The position numbers and the translations under genes were made by a program. Positions 26,724-35,988 of a stretch of DNA of 64,000 bases are shown one piece after another (the first letter of the stretch is position 1; each line of letters begins with the position of its first letter). Below the pieces are notes generated by a model. That model was not told the origin of the DNA and ran no database searches. It saw nothing but the letters and a program-made list of their open reading frames with translations. The stretch is from positions 1,364,001 through 1,428,000 of the forward strand of contig OZ255843.1 of the NCBI GenBank assembly GCA_965277775.1, written 5' to 3'. Source of the DNA: G965195345 sp965277775. Lineage in GTDB: Bacteria > Pseudomonadota > Gammaproteobacteria > CAKMZV01.

Positions 26724-27949
26724 TTCAATAGCTGGTCAAATAATTTGTCATCGATGGCTTGACGCATGGGCATATAGTCAATGTTCTCGACCACGTCAGC
26801 GGCAAAAGCGTAAATTAAATATAGCTCAGCGCGTTCTTTGGAAATGCCACGCGATTGCATATAAAACAACTGATCCTTGTCCATTTGACCACAAGTAAAG
26901 CCATGTGAACACTTCACATCATCGGCATAAATTTCTAATTGTGGTTTGCTGTTATTCTCAGCCGTTGGCGACAGCAATAGCGCTTTATTATCCATTTGGC
27001 CATCGGTTTTCAACGCACATGGATCAACAAAAATACGACCTTGGAAAATGCCTTTGGCACGATCGTCCAAGATGCCTTTATGAATTTGATAACTTCGACA
27101 GTTTGGTGCCATGTGACGGGTAAAAGTGCGCGATTCAATCAACTGCGACTTTTGACCCAAATACAGGGAATTGACATCACTGTTTGCACCAGGCTCAGCC
27201 AGGCGGGTGAAATTGTTTTGGCGACACAAAGCAGCGCCCGCCAAAATCGAAGTGCTTTGGATGACGGCATCGCGTTTAAGGTGAAAGAATTGGTGAGAAA
27301 AATGCTGGCTCTCGCCGTGTTGGTCTTGCCATTTAAAGTGTTTGAATACGGCATTTGCCCCGACGCAAGCGCCCAGCGTATGGTTAGACATCGCCTGCCC
27401 GTATCCTTTGCCATGGGTTTCAATGAGCGTAATTTCAGCATTGTCGGCAATGGTTAAATCAATTTGAGTCGCTGCCGTGCTTGCTTGGGTGCCCAAGTAT
27501 CGAATCCAAAGCGTCGTTTGACCCTTTAGTTGGACGTGGACGTGATCTTGTAAAAAGGCTTGATTTAACAAAAACAGCGCATCATCATTGCCGTCAATAG
27601 GCAGGCTGTCTTGACCAACCGAGAAGCGCATATTGGCCGATTCGGCGGGCAAATTTATGTGACCATCAAACACTTCTATACAAGCAAAATCGCCTATATC
27701 GAACACATCAAAATCAGGAATGTTCTTGTGCGCGCTTGCAGGGAGATGCGTATATAAATGCGTGAGTGGTGTAAACTGCCAATCCTCATGTTTACGAGTG
27801 GGCAGCCCCTTTTCCAAAAAACATTGCTGAGCTTTGAGTCGTCTTTGGCTCAGAGGATCTTGTGGTAATGCGCCAAACTGCTGCTGTAATTCAGCCTCTT
27901 TTGCCGTGATTGCTTGAGGTTTGACGAATTTTTTAGGAGATCCAGGCAT
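26720..27949 (-). CDS. sufD: Fe-S cluster assembly scaffold subunit SufD
   Basis: 409 residues of the SufB/SufD beta-helix family. With SufB and SufC it makes the SufBC2D scaffold in the cytoplasm. The C-terminal core shows RIFVDPCALKTDGQMDNKAL, then DDVKCSHGFTCGQMDKDQLF with the conserved SHG region, and RGISKERAELYLIYAF. The N-terminal third is variable, as usual. Its start lies 17 bases inside the end of sufC, so translation is coupled. Confidence 0.95.
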   Translation of the reverse strand: MPGSPKKFVKPQAITAKEAELQQQFGALPQDPLSQRRLKAQQCFLEKGLPTRKHEDWQFTPLTHLYTHLPASAHKNIPDFDVFDIGDFACIEVFDGHINLPAESANMRFSVGQDSLPIDGNDDALFLLNQAFLQDHVHVQLKGQTTLWIRYLGTQASTAATQIDLTIADNAEITLIETHGKGYGQAMSNHTLGACVGANAVFKHFKWQDQHGESQHFSHQFFHLKRDAVIQSTSILAGAALCRQNNFTRLAEPGANSDVNSLYLGQKSQLIESRTFTRHMAPNCRSYQIHKGILDDRAKGIFQGRIFVDPCALKTDGQMDNKALLLSPTAENNSKPQLEIYADDVKCSHGFTCGQMDKDQLFYMQSRGISKERAELYLIYAFAADVVENIDYMPMRQAIDDKLFDQLLK

Positions 27950-28679
27950 AGCCTTCTTCCTCTAACTTAAACGCCAATGATTTATCGCCAGTACGGGCAA
28001 TTGTACCGTCGTTGAGTACATGAACAAAATCTGGCTCAACATAATTCAACAGTCGCTGATAATGCGTGATGATGAGGAAAGAACGATCCGCAGAACGCAA
28101 CTGGTTGATGCCTTTGGCCACCGCTTGCATGGCGTCAATGTCCAAACCTGAATCGGTTTCATCCAAGATGCCAAGTTTGGGATTTAATACAGCCATTTGG
28201 AAAATGTCATTACGTTTTTTCTCGCCCCCAGAAAAGCCGACATTGACCGAACGCTCAAGCAAAGCGGCGGGCATGTCTAACATCTGCAGGCTTTGTTTGA
28301 TGCGCTTGTTAAACTCCAAAGTATTAAGCGTGCTTTCACCGCGATACTCGAGTATGGAGTTAAGTGCCGTTTGTAAGAAAAATTTGTTTGACACACCAGG
28401 TATTTCAACGGGGTATTGGAATGCCATAAACACCCCTTCACCAGCGCGCTCATCGATTTCCATGTCTAATAAATTTTTACCATTGAATTCAATGGTGCCC
28501 TCTGTGACCTCGTAACTTTCATGTCCTGAAATCACATTGGAGAGGGTGCTTTTACCCGATCCATTGGGTCCCATAATGGCATGAACTTCGCCTGGTTTGA
28601 TGGTCAGATTGAGGCCTTTTAAAATGGGTTTTTCAGTATCGGCAACACGTGCAGACAGGTTTTTTATTTCAAGTAACAT
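27933..28679 (-). CDS. sufC: Fe-S cluster assembly ATPase SufC
   Basis: 248 residues, ABC-type ATPase that drives the SufBCD scaffold. Walker A is MGPNGSGKSTLS, the Q-loop is AFQYPVEIPG, the signature is GFSGGEKKRNDI, Walker B is LGILDETDSGLDIDA and the switch His is in LIITHYQRLL. Length and motifs are standard. It starts 58 bases after sufB and overlaps sufD. Confidence 0.97.
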   Translation of the reverse strand: MLLEIKNLSARVADTEKPILKGLNLTIKPGEVHAIMGPNGSGKSTLSNVISGHESYEVTEGTIEFNGKNLLDMEIDERAGEGVFMAFQYPVEIPGVSNKFFLQTALNSILEYRGESTLNTLEFNKRIKQSLQMLDMPAALLERSVNVGFSGGEKKRNDIFQMAVLNPKLGILDETDSGLDIDAMQAVAKGINQLRSADRSFLIITHYQRLLNYVEPDFVHVLNDGTIARTGDKSLAFKLEEEGYAWIS

Positions 28680-28737
28680 AGTTGTAGTTTAATAATAGTG
28701 AGAGTGGAAAATTAAATTCAGGAAAGTTTGTACAAGT

Positions 28738-30222
28738 CTAACCAACGGAGCCTTCTAAGCTGATGGCTAACAGTTTACGCGCTTCAACGGCAAACTCCAT
28801 CGGCAACTCAGAGAATACATCCTTACAGAAACCATTGACAATCATGTTCACCGCGTCCTCTTCGCCAATGCCCCGCTGGGCACAATAGAACATTTGATCA
28901 TCGCCAATTTTTGAAGTGGTCGCCTCGTGCTCTAACTGAGCAGAAGGGTTGGCGCATTCGATGTAGGGGTAAGTGTGGGCGCCACATTGATTGCCAATCA
29001 ACATCGAATCGCACTGGGTGAAATTACGGGCATTGCTTGCACCTTTCATAATCTTCACCTGACCGCGGTAAGTGTTTTGGCTTTTACCCGCTGATATCCC
29101 TTTGGCAATAATTGTGGACTTGGTGTTCTTACCAATATGGATCATTTTGGTGCCCGTGTCTGCCTGCTGATTGTTATTGGTTAAGGCCACAGAATAAAAC
29201 TCACCAATAGAATTGTCCCCTTTAAGGATAACCGAAGGGTACTTCCAAGTAATGGCTGAACCTGTTTCAGCTTGAGTCCAAGACAACTTAGCGTTATCAC
29301 CCAAGCACACGCCACGCTTGGTCACAAAATTCAGAATGCCCCCTTGGGTCTCACTGTCACCTGGATACCAATTTTGCACAGTGGAATATTTCACTTCGGC
29401 ATCTTCTAACACCACTACCTCAACCACTGCAGCGTGCAATTGGTAAGTGTCGCGAATCGGTGCTGAGCACCCCTCAATATAACTGACGTAACTGCCCTTA
29501 TCGGCAATGAGCAACGTCCGTTCAAATTGCCCTGTTTTGGCCTCATTCATACGGAAATAGGTCGAAATTTCCATCGGACAACGAACGCCTGGTGGCACAT
29601 AAACAAAGGTGCCATCCGAAGCCGAAGCCGCGTTTAACGCCGCAAAAAAATTGTCGTCATGCGGAACAACCGTCCCCATGTATTTTTGAACCAACTCAGG
29701 ATGATCTTGAACCGCTTCACTGAACGAGCAAAAGATAATGCCCAACTTCGCCAATTTATCGCGGTGCGTGGTTGAAACGGAAACGCTGTCAAAAATGGCA
29801 TCGACGGCAATGTCAGAATCCTCATCCAAAGAAATGCCGAGCTTGTTGAATGTATCAATTAACTGATCATTCGATGCCAGATCGGACGCACCATCATCAC
29901 AAGCATCGCACGTTGGCGCTGAATAATAATGATAATCTTGGTAATCTAAGGGCTCGTACTTAAGGTGTCCCCAGTGTGGTTCAGGCATTTTGAGCCAAGC
30001 ATTGTAGGCATTCAACCGCCAATCTAACATCCACTGTGGTTCATTCTTTTTTTCAGAGATTTTGCGCACCACCGACTCATCAATGCCTTTGGCAAAGGTC
30101 TCCGTGCTGATGTTGGTATGAAACCCTTCTTTGTAGTTGGTTTCTTTCAGTAACTCAACAATGTCGTCTTGTACTTCGACATTGGACTTATCCAAGACCG
30201 ATATAGGTGCATCTACGGGCAT
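28738..30222 (-). CDS. sufB: Fe-S cluster assembly scaffold SufB
   Basis: 494 residues; first gene of a sufBCDS operon. It carries the cluster during assembly. It shows HRDKLAKLGIIFCSF, FVYVPPGVRCPMEIST, SYIEGCSAP, the conserved region RGQVKIMKGASNARNFTQCD, and HEATTSKIGDDQMFYCAQRG with the Cys and Glu typical of SufB. No iscR or sufA stands upstream, unlike many proteobacterial suf operons. Control may instead act through the inverted repeat 22 bases before its ATG. Confidence 0.97.
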   Translation of the reverse strand: MPVDAPISVLDKSNVEVQDDIVELLKETNYKEGFHTNISTETFAKGIDESVVRKISEKKNEPQWMLDWRLNAYNAWLKMPEPHWGHLKYEPLDYQDYHYYSAPTCDACDDGASDLASNDQLIDTFNKLGISLDEDSDIAVDAIFDSVSVSTTHRDKLAKLGIIFCSFSEAVQDHPELVQKYMGTVVPHDDNFFAALNAASASDGTFVYVPPGVRCPMEISTYFRMNEAKTGQFERTLLIADKGSYVSYIEGCSAPIRDTYQLHAAVVEVVVLEDAEVKYSTVQNWYPGDSETQGGILNFVTKRGVCLGDNAKLSWTQAETGSAITWKYPSVILKGDNSIGEFYSVALTNNNQQADTGTKMIHIGKNTKSTIIAKGISAGKSQNTYRGQVKIMKGASNARNFTQCDSMLIGNQCGAHTYPYIECANPSAQLEHEATTSKIGDDQMFYCAQRGIGEEDAVNMIVNGFCKDVFSELPMEFAVEARKLLAISLEGSVG

Positions 30223-30244
30223 AGTGTATAAACTCTTATTTTAA

Positions 30245-30267
30245 GAATGTTTCAGGGGCAAACATTC
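30245..30267. promoter_or_regulatory. Perfect inverted repeat upstream of sufB (candidate operator)
   Basis: GAATGTTT (30245-30252) and AAACATTC (30260-30267) form an exact 8-bp inverted repeat with a 7-base spacer, ending 22 bases before the sufB ATG. This is the right place for a repressor site over the promoter or start of transcription. The 8-7-8 layout is not a match I recognise for IscR, Fur or LexA. Confidence 0.45.
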
Positions 30268-30415
30268 TACCAAAACCCGCGATTATTAGCCCGCATTTAG
30301 CACCCACCACCACACTTCTTTCAAAAGCCACAGAGCATATTTCAGGAAGGGTGGTTTATATCAACCTTGTTTTCAGAATTTTCGTTCTGTTAGAAATGTC
30401 TTTTAACGAATTAAA

Positions 30416-31000
30416 CTAATCAGTATTTGTTAATTCTTTAGAATGTTTGGCTAATTTTCTTAAAAATGTTTTTGAAGTGGTGCGGAGAATTTCCAAATTT
30501 TCGAAGTATTCTTTAGCATCAATCCGTGAATCACTAAGATTGGAAAAATCGGACAAAACTTTATAATTAGCGTTAAATACTTCATCGAATGAGACCAGTA
30601 AGCTGGGAAAATATAAGTTAACAATTACTTGAATTCTTTGAAAGCGATCAATTTCTGACATTCCATTCTCTTTTGTTCTCATTTGTTCTTCTATCATTCG
30701 TGCTCCTTCAGACCTTTCAATCTCTCCATTTATTATTTGTTCAATTATGGTAGTCCGAAAATTGATAGTACCATACCATTTTGCTGACAAAAATGTCAAT
30801 TCTTCCAGTTGTCCTCTCAGGAATATAGCCTGTTCAGATTTTTGATTTCTTTCGAATTTTTCTTTTTCGGATTTTTGATTTCTTTCGAATTTTTCTTTTT
30901 CAAGCTTTCGTTGACCATAATTTGTGAGGGAAACACTTGCAAGGGCAACCGCTGCACCTATTGCTGTAAATATAATTTGAAGGGAAATGTCGTCAATCAT
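30416..31000 (-). CDS. Single-helix membrane protein with coiled coil, unknown function
   Basis: 194 residues. One membrane helix at residues 6-27 (IIFTAIGAAVALASVSLTN) is followed by a charged coiled coil containing a perfect 11-residue repeat, EKEKFERNQKS twice, and then a mostly helical domain rich in Glu and Lys. The protein is unrecognised. The anchor-plus-helical-domain layout would place it in the inner membrane facing the cytoplasm. It lies 88 bases after the three-gene GHKL operon on the same strand and shares its AT-rich composition, so it may be that unit's effector or an independent late arrival. Confidence 0.7.
   Translation of the reverse strand: MIDDISLQIIFTAIGAAVALASVSLTNYGQRKLEKEKFERNQKSEKEKFERNQKSEQAIFLRGQLEELTFLSAKWYGTINFRTTIIEQIINGEIERSEGARMIEEQMRTKENGMSEIDRFQRIQVIVNLYFPSLLVSFDEVFNANYKVLSDFSNLSDSRIDAKEYFENLEILRTTSKTFLRKLAKHSKELTNTD
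30837..30902. repeat. Two exact 33-bp tandem units inside the membrane protein gene
   Basis: The 33-base unit at 30837-30869 is repeated at 30870-30902 with one terminal difference. It is in frame (11 codons) and lengthens the coiled coil by three turns. Such a unit can expand or shrink by slippage without breaking the frame. Confidence 0.9.
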
Positions 31001-31088
31001 TTGAAAAAATTATTATTGATTATTTATCTGTTAATGTTATTAGCGTAAATTCAATTTCAATTGAGTGCATCAGATAGAGACGAGATAA

Positions 31089-31805
31089 CTACCAACGTTT
31101 TGTAAAAAAACCAGATTTAAACCGATCAAATTCAGGGTGCTTATTGATTAGATCATTAAGAATTCTGTTAGCAGGCATGCTGTACAGATCATAGGTTCTT
31201 TCGTACTGTTTAAACAAAGCAATGAGTCTTAAAAAATATTGTGATATTTTGGGTTTTAAGATGTTTTTTTTCTCGTCATAAAAAAGTCTTTTGCTCACGT
31301 TAATGAAGTTTTCATTTCTCATCAGATCTTGACGTTTTATTGTTTCTAAAAATAATTCGCCGGATTCATTAATAGGGTTTAGTAAAAGAAATCTAATCAA
31401 ATCTGGATGTTTATGATAAAAAAAGTATAAATCGAATACTGGTTTCAGCAAATGGACAAAAGGGTAAAATGATTTTTGTTTGTTGATGTAGAAGCGATCT
31501 ATTTCTCCAATAGTTCCATCGCGCCTTAGCAGTTGCTTATGATAGACCACTGTTAGGAAATGCCAGATGCGGTCATTTACTGGACAATGTTCTAATGTTT
31601 CATATAAGTATGCCCCCAACTCAAATTTAGTGCTGAATACTTTACTTTCATCAATTTCGATGGCAATTTCGTCAATTTCAACAGGAGTTGACATAGATCC
31701 AGATAGAAAAACTTCAAGATTTAGAGTTTCACTGGGGTCATTTTTTTCACACCAAGTTCGGAATGCCTTATCGCCTGTGGGCGTGAGTTGTCTTAATGAA
31801 ATCAT
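31089..31805 (-). CDS. Unrecognised protein, third gene of the GHKL operon
   Basis: 238 residues, start three bases after the previous stop, so it is co-translated with its neighbour. No signal peptide, membrane helix or known motif was found. The N-terminal 70 residues are acidic (EIDEIAIEIDE); the rest is aromatic-rich and basic, with many Phe, Tyr and His (FVHLLKPVFDLYFFYHKHPD), and looks all-helical. The C-terminal end is basic. A nucleic-acid or protein binding role is possible. The gene is AT-rich like the rest of the unit. Confidence 0.75.
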   Translation of the reverse strand: MISLRQLTPTGDKAFRTWCEKNDPSETLNLEVFLSGSMSTPVEIDEIAIEIDESKVFSTKFELGAYLYETLEHCPVNDRIWHFLTVVYHKQLLRRDGTIGEIDRFYINKQKSFYPFVHLLKPVFDLYFFYHKHPDLIRFLLLNPINESGELFLETIKRQDLMRNENFINVSKRLFYDEKKNILKPKISQYFLRLIALFKQYERTYDLYSMPANRILNDLINKHPEFDRFKSGFFTKRW

Positions 31806-31808
31806 ATC

Positions 31809-32531
31809 TTATTTAAGCGATTTGGTAATTGAGTCGATCAGTTTATTATTTTCTGCAAATTTGCTTAGAACTTGATTTATCCACCACATGCGATCCTCAT
31901 AGTTTGGTTTGTCGCTCTCACCGTATGGATATGAACAGAGATTATCTGCCAATTTAAACCATTTGCTTTGTCTAAAATATTCTTCATCAAAATTAAGAAG
32001 TAGCAAGTAATTGAGTATGTCTTTGAATGCCATTTCAGCAAGGATGGGTTTTAATTTTTGTGCGCAATCTTTTAATTTAGGGTTTAGATACAACATAATA
32101 GCCTCTGAGTCAAAATCTTCTATTTTATAGATGTTTTCAAACGTATTATCACAGGTACTAATATTTAACAGGGATGAGGTGAACTTTTCTTCCTTTAAAT
32201 TCTCGGCAAAGCCCAATAGCCTAAAATCCTCAGGGCTAATGATTTTCAGTCTGAATTTTATTTTTGCTCTTTGTGAGACTTCAAAAGGCAGTGGATGGGA
32301 TTGCTCTTCTGAGTTGTATTCGCCTATGTTGCCTAACTCAATTCTTATCAAATTTGTACGAATAAATGTTTCTAAAACAATTTTTGTACTGTCTGGATAG
32401 CCTATTTCTTTTTCTTTGAGATTTTTTACAACCACCTTAACATTTAAAGCGCTATCCTCTTCTTCGATATTAAGTATGATATTTTCTCTTAATATTTTTT
32501 TTCTATATTCAGGGGCGAGAGTTCTTTTCAC
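31809..32531 (-). CDS. Unrecognised protein, second gene of the GHKL operon
   Basis: 240 residues. The start is a GTG whose GTGA overlaps the GHKL gene stop by four bases, so translation is coupled. The first 110 residues look beta-rich (LNVKVVVKNLKEKEIGYPD, KIKFRLKIISPEDFRLLGF) and the second half helical, with WWINQVLSKFAENN near the end. No catalytic motif is obvious. Its fixed place between the ATPase and the third gene suggests a dedicated partner of both. Confidence 0.75.
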   Translation of the reverse strand: MKRTLAPEYRKKILRENIILNIEEEDSALNVKVVVKNLKEKEIGYPDSTKIVLETFIRTNLIRIELGNIGEYNSEEQSHPLPFEVSQRAKIKFRLKIISPEDFRLLGFAENLKEEKFTSSLLNISTCDNTFENIYKIEDFDSEAIMLYLNPKLKDCAQKLKPILAEMAFKDILNYLLLLNFDEEYFRQSKWFKLADNLCSYPYGESDKPNYEDRMWWINQVLSKFAENNKLIDSITKSLK

Positions 32532-34354
32532 TGTTCGTCTCCCGTATCTTTAATGTCTATTTTTAATTCTCGGTCTGGATCAAAACCTGACATTGATACT
32601 CTAAAACGGTCAGCCTTTATGATTTGACAATGTAATTGATTTTCTCGTTTTTTCAGTTGCTCTACACCTTTTGAATCTACTTTAATGTTATCTTGTTGTA
32701 GGTCAAAATCTCTGGTGTCATATTTTTTGAACGCATTACCTTGGTTTGTTCCGTAAGCGAGAGTTATCTCTATGTTTGAAATATTTTTATGCTTGCCATT
32801 ATCAGTTAATGATAAACTGAATCCATTGCTTTTACGGTTTTTACTGAATGAAAAATTAGAGTTGTTAATAGGACTTTCGTCAGTTGTTTCTTTAGGGGTT
32901 TTTTGCGTACCGCCTTTCGCCGAATTTTTATTACCACGGGTGTGATCAGGAAATAAATCACTAAACAAGCTGTTGTCTATTAGGGGTTTGGGCTTCATTT
33001 CACTTATCACTATCTGAGGTAGTTGAGTTATAAATTTCACAAAGTTTTGAATATCTGTATCACTCTTATATCGAATAGAACTAATTTCGTTGCTAAGATT
33101 AGCAGAAGCCTTTGAAAGTTTTCGTTTCCACTCAGTATGGGATGGGTTTTCTAAAAGTCGGAGTAAATGGCTTAATTCATTGTCCGCACCATTAATTAGT
33201 ACAATGACATGATATTCAGATGAACTTTTATTTCTTTTACACGCATCTTTAATTAAGGTATTTTCTCGCCAAAAATCAAAATCTTCTTTTTTGTCTATTA
33301 ATTTTTTGGTGATCAAAAAATCTAAATAACTGTCATCCGAGCCCTGTTTAGAACTTTTTATAAATTGTGATCTGGGGATATTAAAGCGAATATAAACATT
33401 GTTTCCATCGTTAAGTTCAGAGTCGATCTGTTTAGCATCATTTGGATCTAGCAATGCTTTTTTTGTCACTCCAATTGAGAATTCATAGTCAGGTCTATTT
33501 TGTTTTTTTATAAAGTTAGTTATCATCGATAATTTCTGATTTTTGCCTTCTCTGACATGTTTGGCATCAATGGTTTCATTTAACAGTTTAATGGTTAATT
33601 TTTCAGCGACAATGGGGTAATAATGCTCCTCGATAATGGCTTCTTTTAGATGTTCCAATTTAATCTCATCTTGAGGAACAGGAATGGCGATTGATAGTCC
33701 TTTTTGGCTTTCAGTGCGTTGAAAAAGTGATTCAATAAATGTATTATGTTCTTTAGCGCATAAGTCATATTTACCATTTTCCAAAAATTCTAAGCCATTA
33801 AGCTTATGGGTTACGAATTTGCATGTGCCTCGAAAATACGTTTTGTTAGTTCCAATTTCGTCGTAAATAGTATATAGAAAAAAGGATTGGATTTTGCTGG
33901 ATTCATAAAAAACAACCTTACCAATTCCATGACTACCACCGCTGGAATTGCCACTATCGGTTCTGATATTATCTTTAAAGAAATTGTTTTTTTTATCACC
34001 ACTCAGTCCGGTGGTGTTAAAGTCTTCCAGAATTAAAAATTTCATTTCGTCATTAGAAAACAAATTGAATTCTTTGTTTGGGTAGGCAGCTTTGTAGTGG
34101 GGTTCTAGCCCTGAAAAATATTTGGAACACGCACTTTTCTTTAATATTTTTAACGCAATATTGATGTGTACTGGATCATCGCTAGCACTTTGGTCAAGAG
34201 CATCCAAGGAATTTTGGATGGATTCTCTGATCAGAGCGCTTGTAGTTGGTGAGTCGTCAAAATGTTTATGGCTGCTTGAGTCTGAGAGGCCATCGTAGCC
34301 AGGCGGATATGCGAAAAATTTCCAGTTTGTAGGAGAATCATTGTTTACTGACAT
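32528..34354 (-). CDS. GHKL-type ATPase, first gene of an unrecognised operon
   Basis: 608 residues. The N-terminal ATPase fold has the N-box ALIRESIQNSLDALDQ (about residues 39-54), the G1 Asp in FLILEDFNTTGL and the G2 loop in SSGGSHGIGKVVFY, as in MutL, Hsp90 and the bacterial MORC/paraMORC group. A second region (300-480) contains QFIKSSKQGSDDSYLDF and VLINGADNE, followed by a polar linker and a beta-rich C-terminal domain of about 100 residues. Related ATPases often sit in defence loci. It lies 32 bases downstream of the GFA gene and is much more AT-rich than that neighbour, which suggests acquisition. No separate promoter is obvious in the short gap. Confidence 0.8.
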   Translation of the reverse strand: MSVNNDSPTNWKFFAYPPGYDGLSDSSSHKHFDDSPTTSALIRESIQNSLDALDQSASDDPVHINIALKILKKSACSKYFSGLEPHYKAAYPNKEFNLFSNDEMKFLILEDFNTTGLSGDKKNNFFKDNIRTDSGNSSGGSHGIGKVVFYESSKIQSFFLYTIYDEIGTNKTYFRGTCKFVTHKLNGLEFLENGKYDLCAKEHNTFIESLFQRTESQKGLSIAIPVPQDEIKLEHLKEAIIEEHYYPIVAEKLTIKLLNETIDAKHVREGKNQKLSMITNFIKKQNRPDYEFSIGVTKKALLDPNDAKQIDSELNDGNNVYIRFNIPRSQFIKSSKQGSDDSYLDFLITKKLIDKKEDFDFWRENTLIKDACKRNKSSSEYHVIVLINGADNELSHLLRLLENPSHTEWKRKLSKASANLSNEISSIRYKSDTDIQNFVKFITQLPQIVISEMKPKPLIDNSLFSDLFPDHTRGNKNSAKGGTQKTPKETTDESPINNSNFSFSKNRKSNGFSLSLTDNGKHKNISNIEITLAYGTNQGNAFKKYDTRDFDLQQDNIKVDSKGVEQLKKRENQLHCQIIKADRFRVSMSGFDPDRELKIDIKDTGDEQ

Positions 34355-34386
34355 TTGGTTGGTCCGTTTGATCTTAGAGGATTATT

Positions 34387-34824
34387 CTACCCATTTGCGT
34401 CAGGATTGTCAGGGATTTCGCCTTTAGAGGAGGCGGGGTAGCGGGGTAGGTCGTCGTGGATGTCGTAGAAGGGGGCTTTGTCGTCTGTGAAGATGTGGGC
34501 GATGGTTTTGAGGTGGCTGCTGTCATCTAATGTGCCAGCGACTATGGCGGTGGTCTGTTGTTCGTAAGGTTGCCAGAACAGGTGGCAGCCGCAGTATTTG
34601 CAAAATCCTCGTCGGGCAATGGGTTTGCCTTTGTACCAGGTCAGTCCGCTTTCGTTTAGCAGGGTGATGCTGTCGTTCGGGGCTTTGGAATAAGCACCGT
34701 GAATGCCGTGAGATAAACGGCAGTGACTACAATGGCAATTTACCACTGGGCGCATTGGTCCAATCACTTCGTAGCGTACGGCACCACACAGGCAACCACC
34801 TTTATGTTTGTTATTGGTGGTCAT
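34387..34824 (-). CDS. GFA/CENP-V family zinc protein
   Basis: 145 residues of the glutathione-dependent formaldehyde-activating enzyme-like family. Cys ligands are in GGCLCGAVRYE, NCHCSHCRLSHG and GFCKYCGCHLFW, enough for the two zinc sites of the fold. Members are small cytoplasmic zinc proteins; most have no proven reaction, so formaldehyde chemistry should not be assumed. It lies 30 bases after the AI-2E-type permease gene on the same strand. Confidence 0.9.
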   Translation of the reverse strand: MTTNNKHKGGCLCGAVRYEVIGPMRPVVNCHCSHCRLSHGIHGAYSKAPNDSITLLNESGLTWYKGKPIARRGFCKYCGCHLFWQPYEQQTTAIVAGTLDDSSHLKTIAHIFTDDKAPFYDIHDDLPRYPASSKGEIPDNPDANG

Positions 34825-34854
34825 GCGTATTGCTCATCATCGTTGGTTGTACGT

Positions 34855-35871
34855 TTATTTGTCTTTTGACAGCAGGACGCCGACCCAGCGCGTTGAGGTG
34901 TTGGCCTCTAAGATGATTTTAATCACGATGGTTAAAGGCACGGAAAGCAGCATGCCGATGGGTCCAAATATCCATCCCCAAAAAACCAGCGAAAGGATGA
35001 CGACGAGGGAGGAGATGCCCAGCCCTTTGCCCATGACTTTGGGTTCGATGATATTGCCTGCAACAATGTTTATGATTAGGTATAAAGCGGCGGTGAGCAG
35101 GGCTTCAATGGGTCCTAACTGTACTAAGGCGACGACCACTGCGGGGACGGCGGCAATGAGTGAGCCAAGCGTTGGGATGAAGTTAAAAGCGAATGCCACA
35201 AAGCCCCACAAAATGGCGTAGTCCACGCCGATGATGAGTAAGCCTAAGGTGACCAGAAAACCAGTGATGAAGCTGATGACGGCTTTTATGGCCATGTATT
35301 GATTGATTTTTTCATAAATGGCAGACAGTTGATCAAATCGTTCCGCCTTATCTGGAAATGCCATTTGCAAGCGTCGGTGCAAGCTGGTGTTTTCCGCCAG
35401 AATAAAGATGACAAACAAGAAGATCATAAAGGTGTTGGTGAGCACGTTGCTGAGCGCGTTCAGCATATCGCGCGCATACGAAAAAATAGCGCTAGGGTCG
35501 ATGTGCGATTGAATGGAGGCGTAGCTGAGCTCAATGCCCCATTGGTTGAACAGCTCAAAGGTGTGCACGAGCAATTTTTGCAAGCGGACTTGGTAGTTGG
35601 TTGATTCATTGATAAATTGTTGGACTGATGCCCCCAATACCGAAATGATGCCAGCCCAGATCAATACGACCAATACCATCATGAGAGTGATGGACACAGC
35701 TTTTGAAATGTGATATTGTGACAGTTTATCGATGATGGGGCGAAGGATGATGGCAATAAAGAAGGCCAATAGCAGTGGCACAATAAATGCGCTGGCCACT
35801 TTCAAGCCGCCAGTGATGATCATCAAAGCGGCTGCGACTAAGATCACACGTGACAGGGGGGCAAAACTCAT
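34855..35871 (-). CDS. AI-2E family (PerM-like) permease
   Basis: 338 residues with about eight membrane helices and the family's central soluble stretch. Diagnostic segments are IVPLLLAFFIAIILRPIIDKL near the start (quoted as IVPLLLAFF and IILRPIIDKL), then WGFVAFAFNFIPTLGSLIAA and PKVMGKGLGISSLVVILSL. Members export varied substrates; the name does not mean autoinducer transport here. It lies in a run of minus-strand genes with the GFA gene. Confidence 0.88.
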   Translation of the reverse strand: MSFAPLSRVILVAAALMIITGGLKVASAFIVPLLLAFFIAIILRPIIDKLSQYHISKAVSITLMMVLVVLIWAGIISVLGASVQQFINESTNYQVRLQKLLVHTFELFNQWGIELSYASIQSHIDPSAIFSYARDMLNALSNVLTNTFMIFLFVIFILAENTSLHRRLQMAFPDKAERFDQLSAIYEKINQYMAIKAVISFITGFLVTLGLLIIGVDYAILWGFVAFAFNFIPTLGSLIAAVPAVVVALVQLGPIEALLTAALYLIINIVAGNIIEPKVMGKGLGISSLVVILSLVFWGWIFGPIGMLLSVPLTIVIKIILEANTSTRWVGVLLSKDK

Positions 35872-35988
35872 CTCAGTCCTTTGTTTTGACTTTGAATGGC
35901 GCAGGTGGGATGATCAAATTCACCCATCAATTTAAATGAATTCGCTTGCATCATGATTCTGGGCAAAGTCTCTGCAATTTGGATGGTT

